Position numbers and translations under genes: made by a program
Assembly (NCBI GenBank): GCA_030595015.1
Contig: JAUVDZ010000003.1
Span: 1-24,499 of the forward strand
Direction of reading: 5' to 3'
Length of the DNA: 24,499 nucleotides
From: Candidatus Peregrinibacteria bacterium
GTDB taxonomy: Bacteria > Patescibacteriota > Gracilibacteria > UBA1369 > PNNO01
The notes under the pieces: generated by a model
The model's input: the letters and a program-made list of their open reading frames with translations, nothing else
Told to the model about the DNA's origin: nothing
Databases searched by the model: none
Part shown: positions 7,785 through 14,544 of the stretch, in pieces
Layout: every line of letters starts with the position of its first letter
Numbering within the stretch: position 1 is the stretch's first letter

Positions 7785-8513
7785 ATGAAAATTAATCGAA
7801 ATTCACTTAAATATATTACGGTAATTGCAGGTATTCTTGTGGGAGTGCTTGTTATGGCGCAGTTCAGGACTGTGACTCCTTTGGCGAGTTCATATCCAAT
7901 TGATCAAATAGAGGCTCAAAAGGATCTCATCAAATCATATATTGATGATGAAGCAGTTTTAAAGAGTCGAATCGGTACACTTCGTGAAAAAATTAATACC
8001 AGTCTTGAGCAAAATAAGTTGGTTAGTCAAACTTCAAATCTTGAAAATTTAAATATACTTAAAGAAGAAATCGGCCTAACAGAACTCAAAGGTCAGGGAT
8101 TTAAAATTGAGCTTGATGATAGCCCTTTTATTGATCGTGACAATATTTCTCCTGAAGAAGCTGGTATAGTTTTTGCGGCTGATATTCGTGATATTGTTAA
8201 CTTGTTAAGGGCGAATAATGTTGAAGGACTTGCGATTAATGATCAACGCGTGATTGCGACTTCTTCGATCACTTCGGTTGGTAACACGGTTCTTATTAAT
8301 AATTCAAATCTGACTCCTCCGTTTACAATTACAACTATTGGAGATTATGGATCTTTTGTAATTCGACTATCCGAACAGGGTACGCTGGCTGATCTTCAAA
8401 AACGAGTTAAGGAAAATGGAATCCAATTCAGAATTGATTCTTTGAATCATGTAATTTTGCCAATTTATAATGGGCAATTCAGGCTTAAATTTATAAATGC
8501 AGCAAATGAATAA
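7785..8513 (+). CDS. DUF881 (YlxW/YlxX-like) membrane protein, copy 1
   Basis: A 242-residue protein with a short basic N-terminus, one membrane helix (about 9-26), a periplasmic or extracellular coiled coil (about 40-95) and a C-terminal DUF881 domain (PF05949). The domain signature is visible as GLAINDQRV at 148-156 and TPPFTITTIGD at 177-187. DUF881 proteins (UPF0749, YlxW/YlxX) are known from Firmicutes and Actinobacteria, where they often sit near cell-division genes such as divIVA, sepF or sbp; their biochemical role is not established. A second, diverged copy follows and overlaps the end of this gene, so the two are probably co-translated and may form a hetero-oligomer. Confidence 0.85.
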   Translation: MKINRNSLKYITVIAGILVGVLVMAQFRTVTPLASSYPIDQIEAQKDLIKSYIDDEAVLKSRIGTLREKINTSLEQNKLVSQTSNLENLNILKEEIGLTELKGQGFKIELDDSPFIDRDNISPEEAGIVFAADIRDIVNLLRANNVEGLAINDQRVIATSSITSVGNTVLINNSNLTPPFTITTIGDYGSFVIRLSEQGTLADLQKRVKENGIQFRIDSLNHVILPIYNGQFRLKFINAANE

Positions 8514-9159
8514 ATCTAAAAAATTCACAAACAGAAAAGCACAAATCATAATCATGCTGATTTCAGGTATAGTGCTTGGGGCAATGGTTATGACGCAGGC
8601 TAAATACTTTACAAATTACGTTTCGTCTGTTGGTCGTGATTCCAATGAAAATGTATTCCGCAAAATCCAAATCCTAAAAACTTCAAATGATGAACTGAAA
8701 GATGAAATCGAAACTTTAGATAAACAATTTGAAGAAACTTCAATTCAGGCTAATGCGCTTGCTTCAATTAATAAAGAAATTGAAAAAAATAAAATGATCG
8801 CAGGAGAGACTGATATTTATGGGACCGGAATTGCTTTGGAAATTTCAAATGAAATTAACGGGCTGTGGTTCACTGATATTGTGAATGAGCTTTTTACCTC
8901 TGGTGCTGAAGCTGTAAGTGTAAACAATATCCGCCTAACCGAGGCTACGATTGGTTTTGATACCCTGCCAAATGGCCAAATTATGCTTAATGGCGTGATT
9001 CTTAGCCCCCCTTATACTTTTTCTGGCATTGGAGATAGCAACACATTACGAAGCGCTCTTGAAAGTCCGTTTGGAATCATTGAAAAAATGAGAGCTTCAA
9101 TAGAAGACTTTGAGTTTGAACTTACGAGCCCTGATCGAATTGATATGAAGAAAGTCTAA
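8497..9159 (+). CDS. DUF881 (YlxW/YlxX-like) membrane protein, copy 2
   Basis: A 220-residue paralogue of the preceding protein with the same plan: basic N-terminus, membrane helix (about 16-33, IIIMLISGIVLGAMVM), coiled coil (about 52-100), DUF881 domain with SVNNIRL at 141-147 and SPPYTFSGIGD at 170-180. Two starts are possible, ATG 8497 or ATG 8506; the second (MNKSKKF) overlaps the upstream gene by only eight bases and looks equally good. The copies share little beyond the family positions, so the duplication is old. The stop codon overlaps that of the convergent HTH gene by four bases (CTAA carries TAA on plus and TAG on minus). Confidence 0.83.
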   Translation: MQQMNKSKKFTNRKAQIIIMLISGIVLGAMVMTQAKYFTNYVSSVGRDSNENVFRKIQILKTSNDELKDEIETLDKQFEETSIQANALASINKEIEKNKMIAGETDIYGTGIALEISNEINGLWFTDIVNELFTSGAEAVSVNNIRLTEATIGFDTLPNGQIMLNGVILSPPYTFSGIGDSNTLRSALESPFGIIEKMRASIEDFEFELTSPDRIDMKKV

Positions 9160-9701
9160 AGATAAGCAAGAAGCAACCAAAGTGGCTGTAAAAGCAAAAT
9201 CACTCCTAATAAAATATAAAGAACTTTATTGTTATGCTTTTCTTTTTTAGCTGCAGTTAAAACTTTCTGATGATCTAAAAGTGGAACCGACGCTTTCACT
9301 TCTGATTCCAATTGACCAACTCTATAATTTGCACCTTCTAATCTTTGTTGAAATGTTCGAACTTCAACTTTCATTTCATCATACAATTTTTTATAAACTT
9401 TTTCTTCTGCTTTTGCTGCCTGATCTAGTGCTGCGTTTATTTCAAAAACTTCTTTTTTTGTCTCTGGAAGTGGCGTAGATTTCACTTGTGATTGAACCTG
9501 TGATTTTTTAACTTTTCTATGTTTTCGCGTTTTCTTTTTTGATGTAATTTCTTCACGATCAAGCATAATCCGACCAGCAATACTCTTACTAGACACTTTT
9601 TTACTCTTAATATAACGGTCTAAAGTACGCGTAGACACTTTTAATATCTCAGAAGCATCTTTTCGACTTAAATCAAACGTTTTAGCTGTAGTTGTTGACA
9701 T
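9156..9701 (-). CDS. Membrane-anchored helix-turn-helix protein with coiled coil
   Basis: A 181-residue protein when started at the ATG at 9701; an in-frame TTG at 9791 would add 30 residues but lies upstream of the promoter, so it is rejected. Residues 8-55 (LSRKDASEILKVSTRTLDRY, then a G-R-I wing-like turn) resemble the MerR/excisionase-type HTH that binds DNA. A very basic linker follows (55-72, many K/R), then a charged coiled coil (about 85-150) and one C-terminal membrane helix (about 161-181, LLGVILLLQPLWLLLAYL). This places a DNA-binding head in the cytoplasm on a membrane tail. Roles could be transcription control, or tying DNA to the membrane. Its own promoter is covered by a palindrome, so autoregulation is a natural guess. 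Faces the DUF881 pair tail to tail. Confidence 0.75.
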   Translation of the reverse strand: MSTTTAKTFDLSRKDASEILKVSTRTLDRYIKSKKVSSKSIAGRIMLDREEITSKKKTRKHRKVKKSQVQSQVKSTPLPETKKEVFEINAALDQAAKAEEKVYKKLYDEMKVEVRTFQQRLEGANYRVGQLESEVKASVPLLDHQKVLTAAKKEKHNNKVLYILLGVILLLQPLWLLLAYL

Positions 9702-9725
9702 AGAAAAATAGTGAATTATTGATTT

Positions 9726-9764
9726 AGGTAATACATTATTACCTCGTTTTGCTGCCTTTGTCAA
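9726..9764 (-). promoter_or_regulatory. Promoter with palindromic operator candidate for the HTH gene
   Basis: On the minus strand: TTGACA (9764-9759), 18-base spacer, AATAAT (9740-9735), 33 bases before the ATG at 9701. A perfect inverted repeat AGGTAAT-N5-ATTACCT (9726-9744) covers the -10 box, where a bound dimer would block transcription. Confidence 0.6.
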
Positions 9765-9814
9765 ATAGATTTGTCTACATGTGCCACTCAATCGACTTTA
9801 CTAAGTAATGTCCT

Positions 9815-9843
9815 TTGTCTGGCAATATGGTTTGTGGTAAATT
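9815..9843 (+). promoter_or_regulatory. Possible promoter giving a leaderless trmH-ybeY transcript
   Basis: TTGTCT (9815-9820), 17-base spacer, extended -10 TGG-TAAATT (TAAATT at 9838-9843). The -10 box ends seven bases before the ATG at 9851, so transcription would begin at or next to the start codon. The -10 match is only moderate. Confidence 0.35.
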
Positions 9844-9850
9844 ATGAGCT

Positions 9851-10405
9851 ATGAAACATCGTAAACTTACAGCTGAAGAAATTCTTCAAAGCAAAAAATC
9901 AATTGCTGAAATTAAAAAGCAAAAACGCATGCCGATTTATGTGGTGGTTGATAATATTCGCTCGCTTTATAATGTGGGTTCTATTTTCAGAACATCTGAT
10001 GGAGCAATGGTTGAAAAGATTTATTTATGTGGAATGACGGGAATGCCTCCACGACGTGAAATTACTAAAACTTCACTTGGCGCGTGTGATGTTGTTCCGT
10101 GGGAATATCGTGAAAATGCAGCATCAATCGTTAAAGAATTGAAAGAGCAAGGTGTTCAGATTGTAACCCTTGAACTAACAGATCCTCCGAACCATTATGC
10201 AAAAACTGAATTTGACTACCCAGTTGCTTTGGTAGTCGGCCATGAGATCAATGGGGTTTCTGATGAGGTTATGGCGCTTTCTGACATATCAATTTCTATC
10301 CCGATGCTTGGTCTGGCAAACTCATTAAACGTTGCAACAGCCTATGGAATTGCTGTATATCAAATACTGAACAAGTACCAAAATCCTAATAATAAAAATG
10401 CTTAA
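9851..10405 (+). CDS. SpoU/TrmH-family RNA 2'-O-methyltransferase
   Basis: A 184-residue SPOUT-class methyltransferase that would transfer a methyl group from S-adenosylmethionine to a ribose 2'-OH of tRNA or rRNA. The three family motifs are intact: motif 1 DNIRSLYNVGSIFRTSDG (34-51, with Arg47), motif 2 VVGHEINGV (128-136, with Glu132), motif 3 IPMLGLANSLNVATAYG (150-166, with Ser158 and Asn160) forming the cofactor knot. There is only a short N-terminal extension (about 28 charged residues) and no separate RNA-binding domain as in RlmB, so it is closer to TrmH/TrmL-like proteins; the modified nucleotide cannot be told. It overlaps ybeY by eight bases, so both are made from one transcript and both act on RNA. 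Confidence 0.9.
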   Translation: MKHRKLTAEEILQSKKSIAEIKKQKRMPIYVVVDNIRSLYNVGSIFRTSDGAMVEKIYLCGMTGMPPRREITKTSLGACDVVPWEYRENAASIVKELKEQGVQIVTLELTDPPNHYAKTEFDYPVALVVGHEINGVSDEVMALSDISISIPMLGLANSLNVATAYGIAVYQILNKYQNPNNKNA

Positions 10406-10856
10406 ATTAGAATACTACAATGAGACTATCATGCCACTTTCTGAAATAGTCTTCGAGCAAATCATTGAGTTAATAAATGAGAATTTCAAAGAACTTTTTC
10501 CAAAAAGTTTTGATAAACGCAAATCGTATTACATTCAGTTTACGCTTGTAGATGACGAAATTATTCGTGAAATTAATAAAAATCATCGCGGCAAAGACGA
10601 GCCAACTGATGTTATTTCGCTTGGTTATTTAGATGCTGATAAGTTTCCAGGGCAATCTAATGTTGCTGGTGAGATTTTTGTTTCTTTTGAAACAGCTAAA
10701 CGCCAAGCTGTTGAAAATAATATGGATGAACTCGATGAACTCAAGTTTTTATTTGTTCATGGAATTCTGCATATTCTAGGCTACGAACATAAATCTGAAA
10801 AGGACTTCCAGACTATGATGACTCTTACAAATGAGATTTTAGCTATAAATTCTTAA
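10398..10856 (+). CDS. ybeY: Endoribonuclease YbeY, rRNA maturation factor
   Basis: A 152-residue metalloprotein of the UPF0054 family, needed for 16S rRNA 3'-end processing and ribosome quality control. The zinc site HGxLHxxGYxH is present at 121-131 (His121, His125, His131), preceded by the family motifs NHRGKDEPTDVISLGY (62-77) and GEIFVS (91-96). Length is normal. It is translationally coupled to the upstream methyltransferase (eight-base overlap). Its 3' end overlaps the convergent UDP-glucuronate decarboxylase gene by 14 bases, the largest tail-to-tail overlap in the window. Confidence 0.94.
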   Translation: MLKLEYYNETIMPLSEIVFEQIIELINENFKELFPKSFDKRKSYYIQFTLVDDEIIREINKNHRGKDEPTDVISLGYLDADKFPGQSNVAGEIFVSFETAKRQAVENNMDELDELKFLFVHGILHILGYEHKSEKDFQTMMTLTNEILAINS

Positions 10857-11763
10857 AGTATTCGATTGTTTTCTTAAGACCTTCGTCAAGGGCAATTTTT
10901 GGCTGCCAATTAAGGGTTTTTTGAGCTAATCCAATGTTTGGTTTTCGTTTTATAGGATCGTCCTTTGGAAGATCGCGATACACAATCTGACTAGTCGAAT
11001 CTGTGAGCTCGATTATCTTTGATGCTAACTCACCTATTGAAATTTCGTTTGGATTCCCAAGATTCACGGGACCAATCTGATCGCCTTCCATCATCGCAAT
11101 CATTCCATCAACAAGATCATCAACATACTGAAAACTTCGTGTTTGCGAACCGTCTCCATAAACAGTAATGCCATCGCCTTTCAAGGCTTGAACGATAAAA
11201 TTAGAAATTACACGACCATCATCTTTTAGCATGTTTGGACCATATGTATTAAAAATTCTGACAACCCGCACATCAACATCCCGCTTGCGATTATAATCAA
11301 AAAATAAGCTTTCTGCTGCCCTCTTTCCTTCATCATAGCAAGCACGAGGGCCTGTGCAATTCACGTTACCAAAATACGATTCTTTTTGTGGATGTTCCGA
11401 GGGATCTCCATAAACTTCTGAAGTTGAAGCCTGAAGAATTCGCGCATCGTTTGCTTTTGTTAAGTCGAGCATATTCATCGAACCCAGAACATTTGTTCGC
11501 ATAGTCATAATTGGATTCTTTTGATATTGGATAGGCGACGCAGGACATGCAAGATTGTAGATCTGATCGCAATTGATGTCTAAAGGCTTATTTATATCAT
11601 GCTCAATGAATTCAAAATTCGGCTTATCAGTAAGGTCCGCGAAATTATCACGACTACCCGTTAAAAAATTATCCACACAAATAATTGAGTGGTCTTGCGA
11701 ATGCAGCTTTTTACATAGATGCGAGCCAATAAAACCAGCTCCACCTGTGATTAATATCTTCAT
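10843..11763 (-). CDS. UDP-glucuronate decarboxylase (UDP-xylose synthase)
   Basis: A 306-residue extended short-chain dehydrogenase. NAD-binding GGAGFIGSH at 7-15; catalytic Thr114 in STSEVYGDP and the Y143-x3-K147 pair in GPRACYDEGKR. The run YNLACPASPIQYQ (69-81), HPQ (124-126), GNVN (132-135) and GPRACYDEGKR is typical of UDP-glucuronate decarboxylases, which oxidise UDP-glucuronate at C4, decarboxylate it and reduce it to UDP-xylose for surface polysaccharide. No membrane segment, unlike animal forms. It lies 18 bases after a 33-codon membrane microprotein gene. A TTGGAA-N17-TATAGT match ending six bases before its ATG could give a leaderless transcript, but the boxes overlap the microprotein's end and may be chance. 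No sugar-transfer genes are nearby. Confidence 0.92.
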   Translation of the reverse strand: MKILITGGAGFIGSHLCKKLHSQDHSIICVDNFLTGSRDNFADLTDKPNFEFIEHDINKPLDINCDQIYNLACPASPIQYQKNPIMTMRTNVLGSMNMLDLTKANDARILQASTSEVYGDPSEHPQKESYFGNVNCTGPRACYDEGKRAAESLFFDYNRKRDVDVRVVRIFNTYGPNMLKDDGRVISNFIVQALKGDGITVYGDGSQTRSFQYVDDLVDGMIAMMEGDQIGPVNLGNPNEISIGELASKIIELTDSTSQIVYRDLPKDDPIKRKPNIGLAQKTLNWQPKIALDEGLKKTIEYFKNL

Positions 11764-11781
11764 ATTTAGACTATACGTTTT

Positions 11782-11883
11782 TTATTGAAAGGTTCCAAAC
11801 ACTTTAATCAAAATCGAATAAACGATTTCTAATAGTAAAATTATAATTGTTGCCAATTGGATATCAAATCTTGAATTTGCCAT
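11782..11883 (-). CDS. 33-residue single-helix membrane microprotein (candidate)
   Basis: An open frame from ATG (11883-11881) to TAA (11784-11782) encodes 33 residues: a polar N-terminus MANSRFDIQLA, then a hydrophobic helix TIIILLLEIVYSILIKVFG, and a short tail. It sits 18 bases before the UDP-xylose synthase gene in the same direction and has the AT-rich leader seen at other starts. I recognise no family. Support is the clean membrane-helix composition, the fit in otherwise empty space and the operon-like spacing; the risk is that an AT-rich stretch can give such a frame by chance. If real it may be a small membrane partner of a polysaccharide pathway, which is speculation. Confidence 0.45.
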   Translation of the reverse strand: MANSRFDIQLATIIILLLEIVYSILIKVFGTFQ

Positions 11884-11910
11884 GATAATTAAATTAAAAA
11901 ATACAACGCT

Positions 11911-11945
11911 TAAAAAAACTCCCGAATTACCATACTGGTACCGGA
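11911..11945 (-). terminator. Hairpin followed by seven T on the minus strand (terminator or attenuator)
   Basis: Read on the minus strand, CCG and TACC pair with GGTA and CGG (plus-strand arms 11922-11924 / 11942-11944 and 11928-11931 / 11937-11940) around a five-base loop, then comes GAG and TTTTTTT (11918-11912). It lies about 30 bases before the microprotein ATG and 130 bases after the stop of the upstream gene, so it may end the 12890-12079 transcript or act as an attenuator for the UDP-xylose synthase unit. Confidence 0.5.
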
Positions 11946-11986
11946 AGCTATAAGTTCATAATTATTGAAAACTACTTTGCCTTAAG

Positions 11987-12012
11987 CTTCGGACACCGAT
12001 GGTGAGTCCAAG
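11987..12012 (-). other. Second hairpin in the leader of the UDP-xylose synthase unit
   Basis: GGA/TCC plus CACC/GGTG with a three-base loop (plus-strand 11991-11997 against 12001-12009), extended by CTT/AAG at the base (11987-11989 / 12010-12012). No T-run follows on either strand. The rest of the gene-free stretch 11884-12078 is AT-rich and shows nothing else. Confidence 0.4.
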
Positions 12013-12078
12013 ACTTATGAAAACGCAGAATTAATAAATACGAATTTTGCATCTAATAAAATATTTGAGATTGTACTA

Positions 12079-12471
12079 TTAAGAACGAGGATCTGCCAGG
12101 TTTGTTACTATTAAGCTACGTATATCTCCTTGCTCAACTTTTATACGACCTGCCTGTTCTAATGCATTGCGAGCACCAATGATATAATCTATAGCATAAG
12201 GAAATCCATCATGGTGAATTCCATTTAAAGCTAATGCCAAAGAACTAATCCTTTGATGAAAATCATGATATAACTGAGCATCCATTGTATCGAATTCCAA
12301 ACCAATGACATCCTGACTCAATTGCTCAAGTATTCCAATTACTGCACCAAGCTTTGAATTCCGACTAAGAACTCGAAGCTCTGCAAGTGCTTTATCAATT
12401 CCTTCTTCAACTCGATCGAGTAATTCATGTGCCGGAGATTCTATTCTTTCTTCTTCATTTTTTTCTAACAT
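12079..12471 (-). CDS. Helical protein of unknown function
   Basis: A 130-residue protein, not recognised. It is acidic at the N-terminus (MLEKNEEERIES) and appears all-helical, with no signal peptide or membrane segment. A histidine-rich patch (YHDFHQ, then GIHHDGFPYAIDY at about 94-106) could bind metal, but there is no known motif. It starts five bases after the 12477-12890 gene and is surely co-transcribed with it; the two proteins have similar size and helical character and may work together. Confidence 0.6.
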   Translation of the reverse strand: MLEKNEEERIESPAHELLDRVEEGIDKALAELRVLSRNSKLGAVIGILEQLSQDVIGLEFDTMDAQLYHDFHQRISSLALALNGIHHDGFPYAIDYIIGARNALEQAGRIKVEQGDIRSLIVTNLADPRS

Positions 12472-12476
12472 TTTAA

Positions 12477-12890
12477 TTATGGGTTAATTTGTGATGCCTG
12501 AGCTGTCTTTACTGCTACTTCTTCGGATATATCGTTAATTACTGCCTGAATATCATCTTTTGCTATATTTAAATTTTCAACCACATGCGCAATATGCGGC
12601 AATAAATCAGCAGATATACTTCTTCTGTACATTGCAAGCCCTTCAATAATTTGTTTAATCTGAGCAGCCATTAGTTGAGCTTTGTCTAATGAAAGCTTTC
12701 CATGATGCATAGAATCTTCTTGTATCATTTTTGTAATAACGTGAATCATAGGAATGATATCAATCTTTAATGATGTAGAGTTATCCAGCCTATTATGTAA
12801 GCGTCTCAATTTATCTTTTGCTACATTTAAATGTCCTTCAAAAATCCCCAATCCAATCAACACATCAGCACTATTCTTTTGCTCAAACAT
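12477..12890 (-). CDS. Helical protein of unknown function
   Basis: A 137-residue, apparently all-helical soluble protein, not recognised. Blocks of amphipathic helix span about residues 10-35, 42-58, 66-90 and 95-130, a layout like a four-helix bundle. Histidines are scattered (MHHGK at 61-65, LPHIAHVVE). First gene of a two-gene unit with the 12079-12471 gene; promoter at 12917-12943. No Shine-Dalgarno before the ATG. Confidence 0.6.
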   Translation of the reverse strand: MFEQKNSADVLIGLGIFEGHLNVAKDKLRRLHNRLDNSTSLKIDIIPMIHVITKMIQEDSMHHGKLSLDKAQLMAAQIKQIIEGLAMYRRSISADLLPHIAHVVENLNIAKDDIQAVINDISEEVAVKTAQASQINP

Positions 12891-12916
12891 ATAGATAAGT
12901 TATTATTAGGATGCAG

Positions 12917-12943
12917 ATTATAATGATATTTCCGGCTAGTCAA
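12917..12943 (-). promoter_or_regulatory. Promoter for the 12890-12079 gene pair
   Basis: On the minus strand: TTGACT (12943-12938), 15-base spacer, consensus TATAAT (12922-12917), 26 bases before the ATG at 12890. It overlaps a promoter of the opposite direction. Confidence 0.6.
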
Positions 12944-12951
12944 TATATAAT
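12923..12951 (+). promoter_or_regulatory. Promoter for the DUF3298 lipoprotein gene
   Basis: ATGATA (12923-12928), 17-base spacer, consensus TATAAT (12946-12951). It ends 24 bases before the proposed AUA start at 12976 and 45 before the ATG at 12997; other genes here have 21-34. It overlaps the divergent promoter at 12917-12943. Confidence 0.55.
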
Positions 12952-12975
12952 GTGAATAATTAACCAAAAATCCCA

Positions 12976-13773
12976 ATAAAAAAACTCATAATTTTAATGA
13001 TCTTTGCAATCTTTTTAACAGGGTGCACAGAAGAATTCGTAGACTATCTTGATGAACAAATTGAAGAAGCAAATAAGGTTGAAGTTGTGCCTGATAAGCT
13101 TCCTGAAATCAACAATGAAGATGAAGGGGCTCTGTTGATTCCGGCGCATGTAGAAGAGGAAACTGAAGCTTACTATATTGATGCTAAGTATCCACAATGG
13201 GAGTATTTAGATACTTTAAATTATTTGATTGAAGACGTTGTGTATGAAGAAATTAATGACTTTAAAGATGAAATAGAAGGGCTGATTAATGATGAATATT
13301 ATATGGATATGGAAGACATGAAAAGTGGATTATATATTGATTACGAAATCTATTACAATGACTGGGATTATTTAAGCATTGGATTTACTTCTTACTGGTA
13401 TTCCGAAGGTGCTGCGCATGGCAATAGCTACACAATTCCGTTTAATTTGGATTTTGAAGATTTTGAACAAATCGAACTTGCAGATATTTTTCAAAATGAT
13501 ACTGATTACTTTTTAGCGCTTTCGTATATGACGATTCCGCGGCTAAAAGACCAGCTTTATGATGATGAATGGGCAGATGATTATTTAATAGAATCAGGCG
13601 CTGGGCCTGAACCGGATAATTTTCAAGCATGGACTTTGACTGGAGATTCGATCATATTTCATTTTGATCCGTATCAGGTTGCTGCTTATGCAGCAGGACC
13701 GCAAAAAGTAGAGTTCACGTTTTATGAACTTTATGCGTTGTTGCAGGAGCCATGGGCAAGTCGTAGGCAATAG
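12976..13773 (+). CDS. DUF3298 (RsiV/PdaC-type) lipoprotein, probable AUA start
   Basis: A lipoprotein anchored through Cys in LTGC and exported. The conventional ATG at 12997 gives MIFAIFLTGC, which lacks the positive n-region a signal peptide needs. Reading from the in-frame ATA at 12976 gives (M)KKLIILMIFAIFLTGC, with Lys2-Lys3 and lipobox Cys17, exactly the spacing of the other lipoprotein here (14541-15089); the frame is closed by TAA just upstream at 12961. The mature part is strongly acidic and rich in Tyr. Its C-terminal half matches DUF3298, known from RsiV and PdaC: YSEGAAHG, then the acidic ADIF segment, and HFDPYQVAAYAAGPQKVEFTFYEL near the end. In those proteins the domain is extracellular; RsiV senses lysozyme. 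No sigma factor or deacetylase domain is nearby, so its task here is open. Confidence 0.75.
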   Translation: MKKLIILMIFAIFLTGCTEEFVDYLDEQIEEANKVEVVPDKLPEINNEDEGALLIPAHVEEETEAYYIDAKYPQWEYLDTLNYLIEDVVYEEINDFKDEIEGLINDEYYMDMEDMKSGLYIDYEIYYNDWDYLSIGFTSYWYSEGAAHGNSYTIPFNLDFEDFEQIELADIFQNDTDYFLALSYMTIPRLKDQLYDDEWADDYLIESGAGPEPDNFQAWTLTGDSIIFHFDPYQVAAYAAGPQKVEFTFYELYALLQEPWASRRQ

Positions 13774-13774
13774 T

Positions 13775-13966
13775 CTACAAATGCTTTTTCACCATATCAG
13801 TTAATTTTTTGATGCTTTCCTCTTTTGTTGCAGCAAGATCTTTCCACATTGCATCGCATTCTTCACAGCCTGTTGAGTCTTTTTCGTAATCGCCTTTCAT
13901 TCTCCAAAGACTTTTTTGTTCAGTTACGAGTTGTTCAAGAAGGTTATATACATGATTATCGTGCAT
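13775..13966 (-). CDS. Small helical protein of unknown function with CxxC
   Basis: A 63-residue soluble protein, not recognised: mostly helical, charged, with Gly-Cys-Glu-Glu-Cys at residues 33-37 in the turn between two helices. A CxxC in a helical hairpin can bind metal or form a disulfide, but two cysteines alone do not show it. The stop codons of this and the preceding lipoprotein gene are one base apart (TAG, T, CTA). A TATATT hexamer lies upstream near 13983-13988 without a clear -35. Confidence 0.5.
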   Translation of the reverse strand: MHDNHVYNLLEQLVTEQKSLWRMKGDYEKDSTGCEECDAMWKDLAATKEESIKKLTDMVKKHL

Positions 13967-13997
13967 TTTTTGTAAGATTAAGAATATAATTGTCTTT

Positions 13998-14003
13998 TAT
14001 AAT
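13998..14003 (+). promoter_or_regulatory. Consensus -10 box for the 14029-14544 gene
   Basis: TATAAT at 13998-14003, 25 bases before the ATG at 14029, the usual distance here. I see no convincing -35 box. Confidence 0.4.
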
Positions 14004-14028
14004 ACCGTACTTGAGTAACATTTAAAAC

Positions 14029-14544
14029 ATGTTGGATAGTCAAAATTCAAAAGAACCTGTTTATGCAGAGTACTTAGAGCCTGCGAAAGCTCATTTAAAT
14101 CAACTCATCCTAGAAATCTTTAGTTCAATTAAAGACGATGCTGAACAAGAAGAAAGAATGGATTGGTTTTTAAAAATACTTAATTATTATGACTCGTCAA
14201 GCCTGCTTGCTTCAATCGATCGTGATAAAAATGATGATTCACATACAGTTTCTTTAAAAATTTGCCTTTTTGATGAATATGCTCCAGGCGAAAATGGTTT
14301 TTTTCTTACTTTCACAGAAGACGAAGCTTTAAATCTTGTTTATAAATTAAAATCTGAAGAATATCTGGCTTTATGCGAAGAAGGGCTTTTAAAAATGCTA
14401 AATATTTATAAAGCCTCTATTAAAAAAGATGGCCATTATGATACTTATGCTGCAGATATTACTATGCTTCAGGAAAAGCTCGGCGACGTTCAAACAGCTG
14501 CACCAAATGAGCTGGAAAATATATTCTTTCATATGCCACGCTAG
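14029..14544 (+). CDS. Acidic protein of unknown function
   Basis: A 171-residue acidic, mostly helical protein without signal peptide or membrane segment, not recognised. A central stretch (about 70-100, HTVSLKICLFDEYAPGENGFFLTFT) looks like beta strands between two helical parts. The AT-rich leader has a consensus -10 box. It shares its four final bases with the convergent lipoprotein gene (CTAG reads TAG on both strands). Confidence 0.6.
   Translation: MLDSQNSKEPVYAEYLEPAKAHLNQLILEIFSSIKDDAEQEERMDWFLKILNYYDSSSLLASIDRDKNDDSHTVSLKICLFDEYAPGENGFFLTFTEDEALNLVYKLKSEEYLALCEEGLLKMLNIYKASIKKDGHYDTYAADITMLQEKLGDVQTAAPNELENIFFHMPR

Noticed and set aside
9702..9791. 30-residue N-terminal extension of the HTH protein from TTG 9791
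   Set aside because: It would start upstream of the promoter at 9735-9764, and the ATG at 9701 begins right before the HTH.
11764..11798. TTGGAA-N17-TATAGT as a certain promoter of the UDP-xylose synthase gene
   Set aside because: It overlaps the end of the microprotein frame in AT-rich DNA and the -35 match is weak, so it is not listed as a feature.
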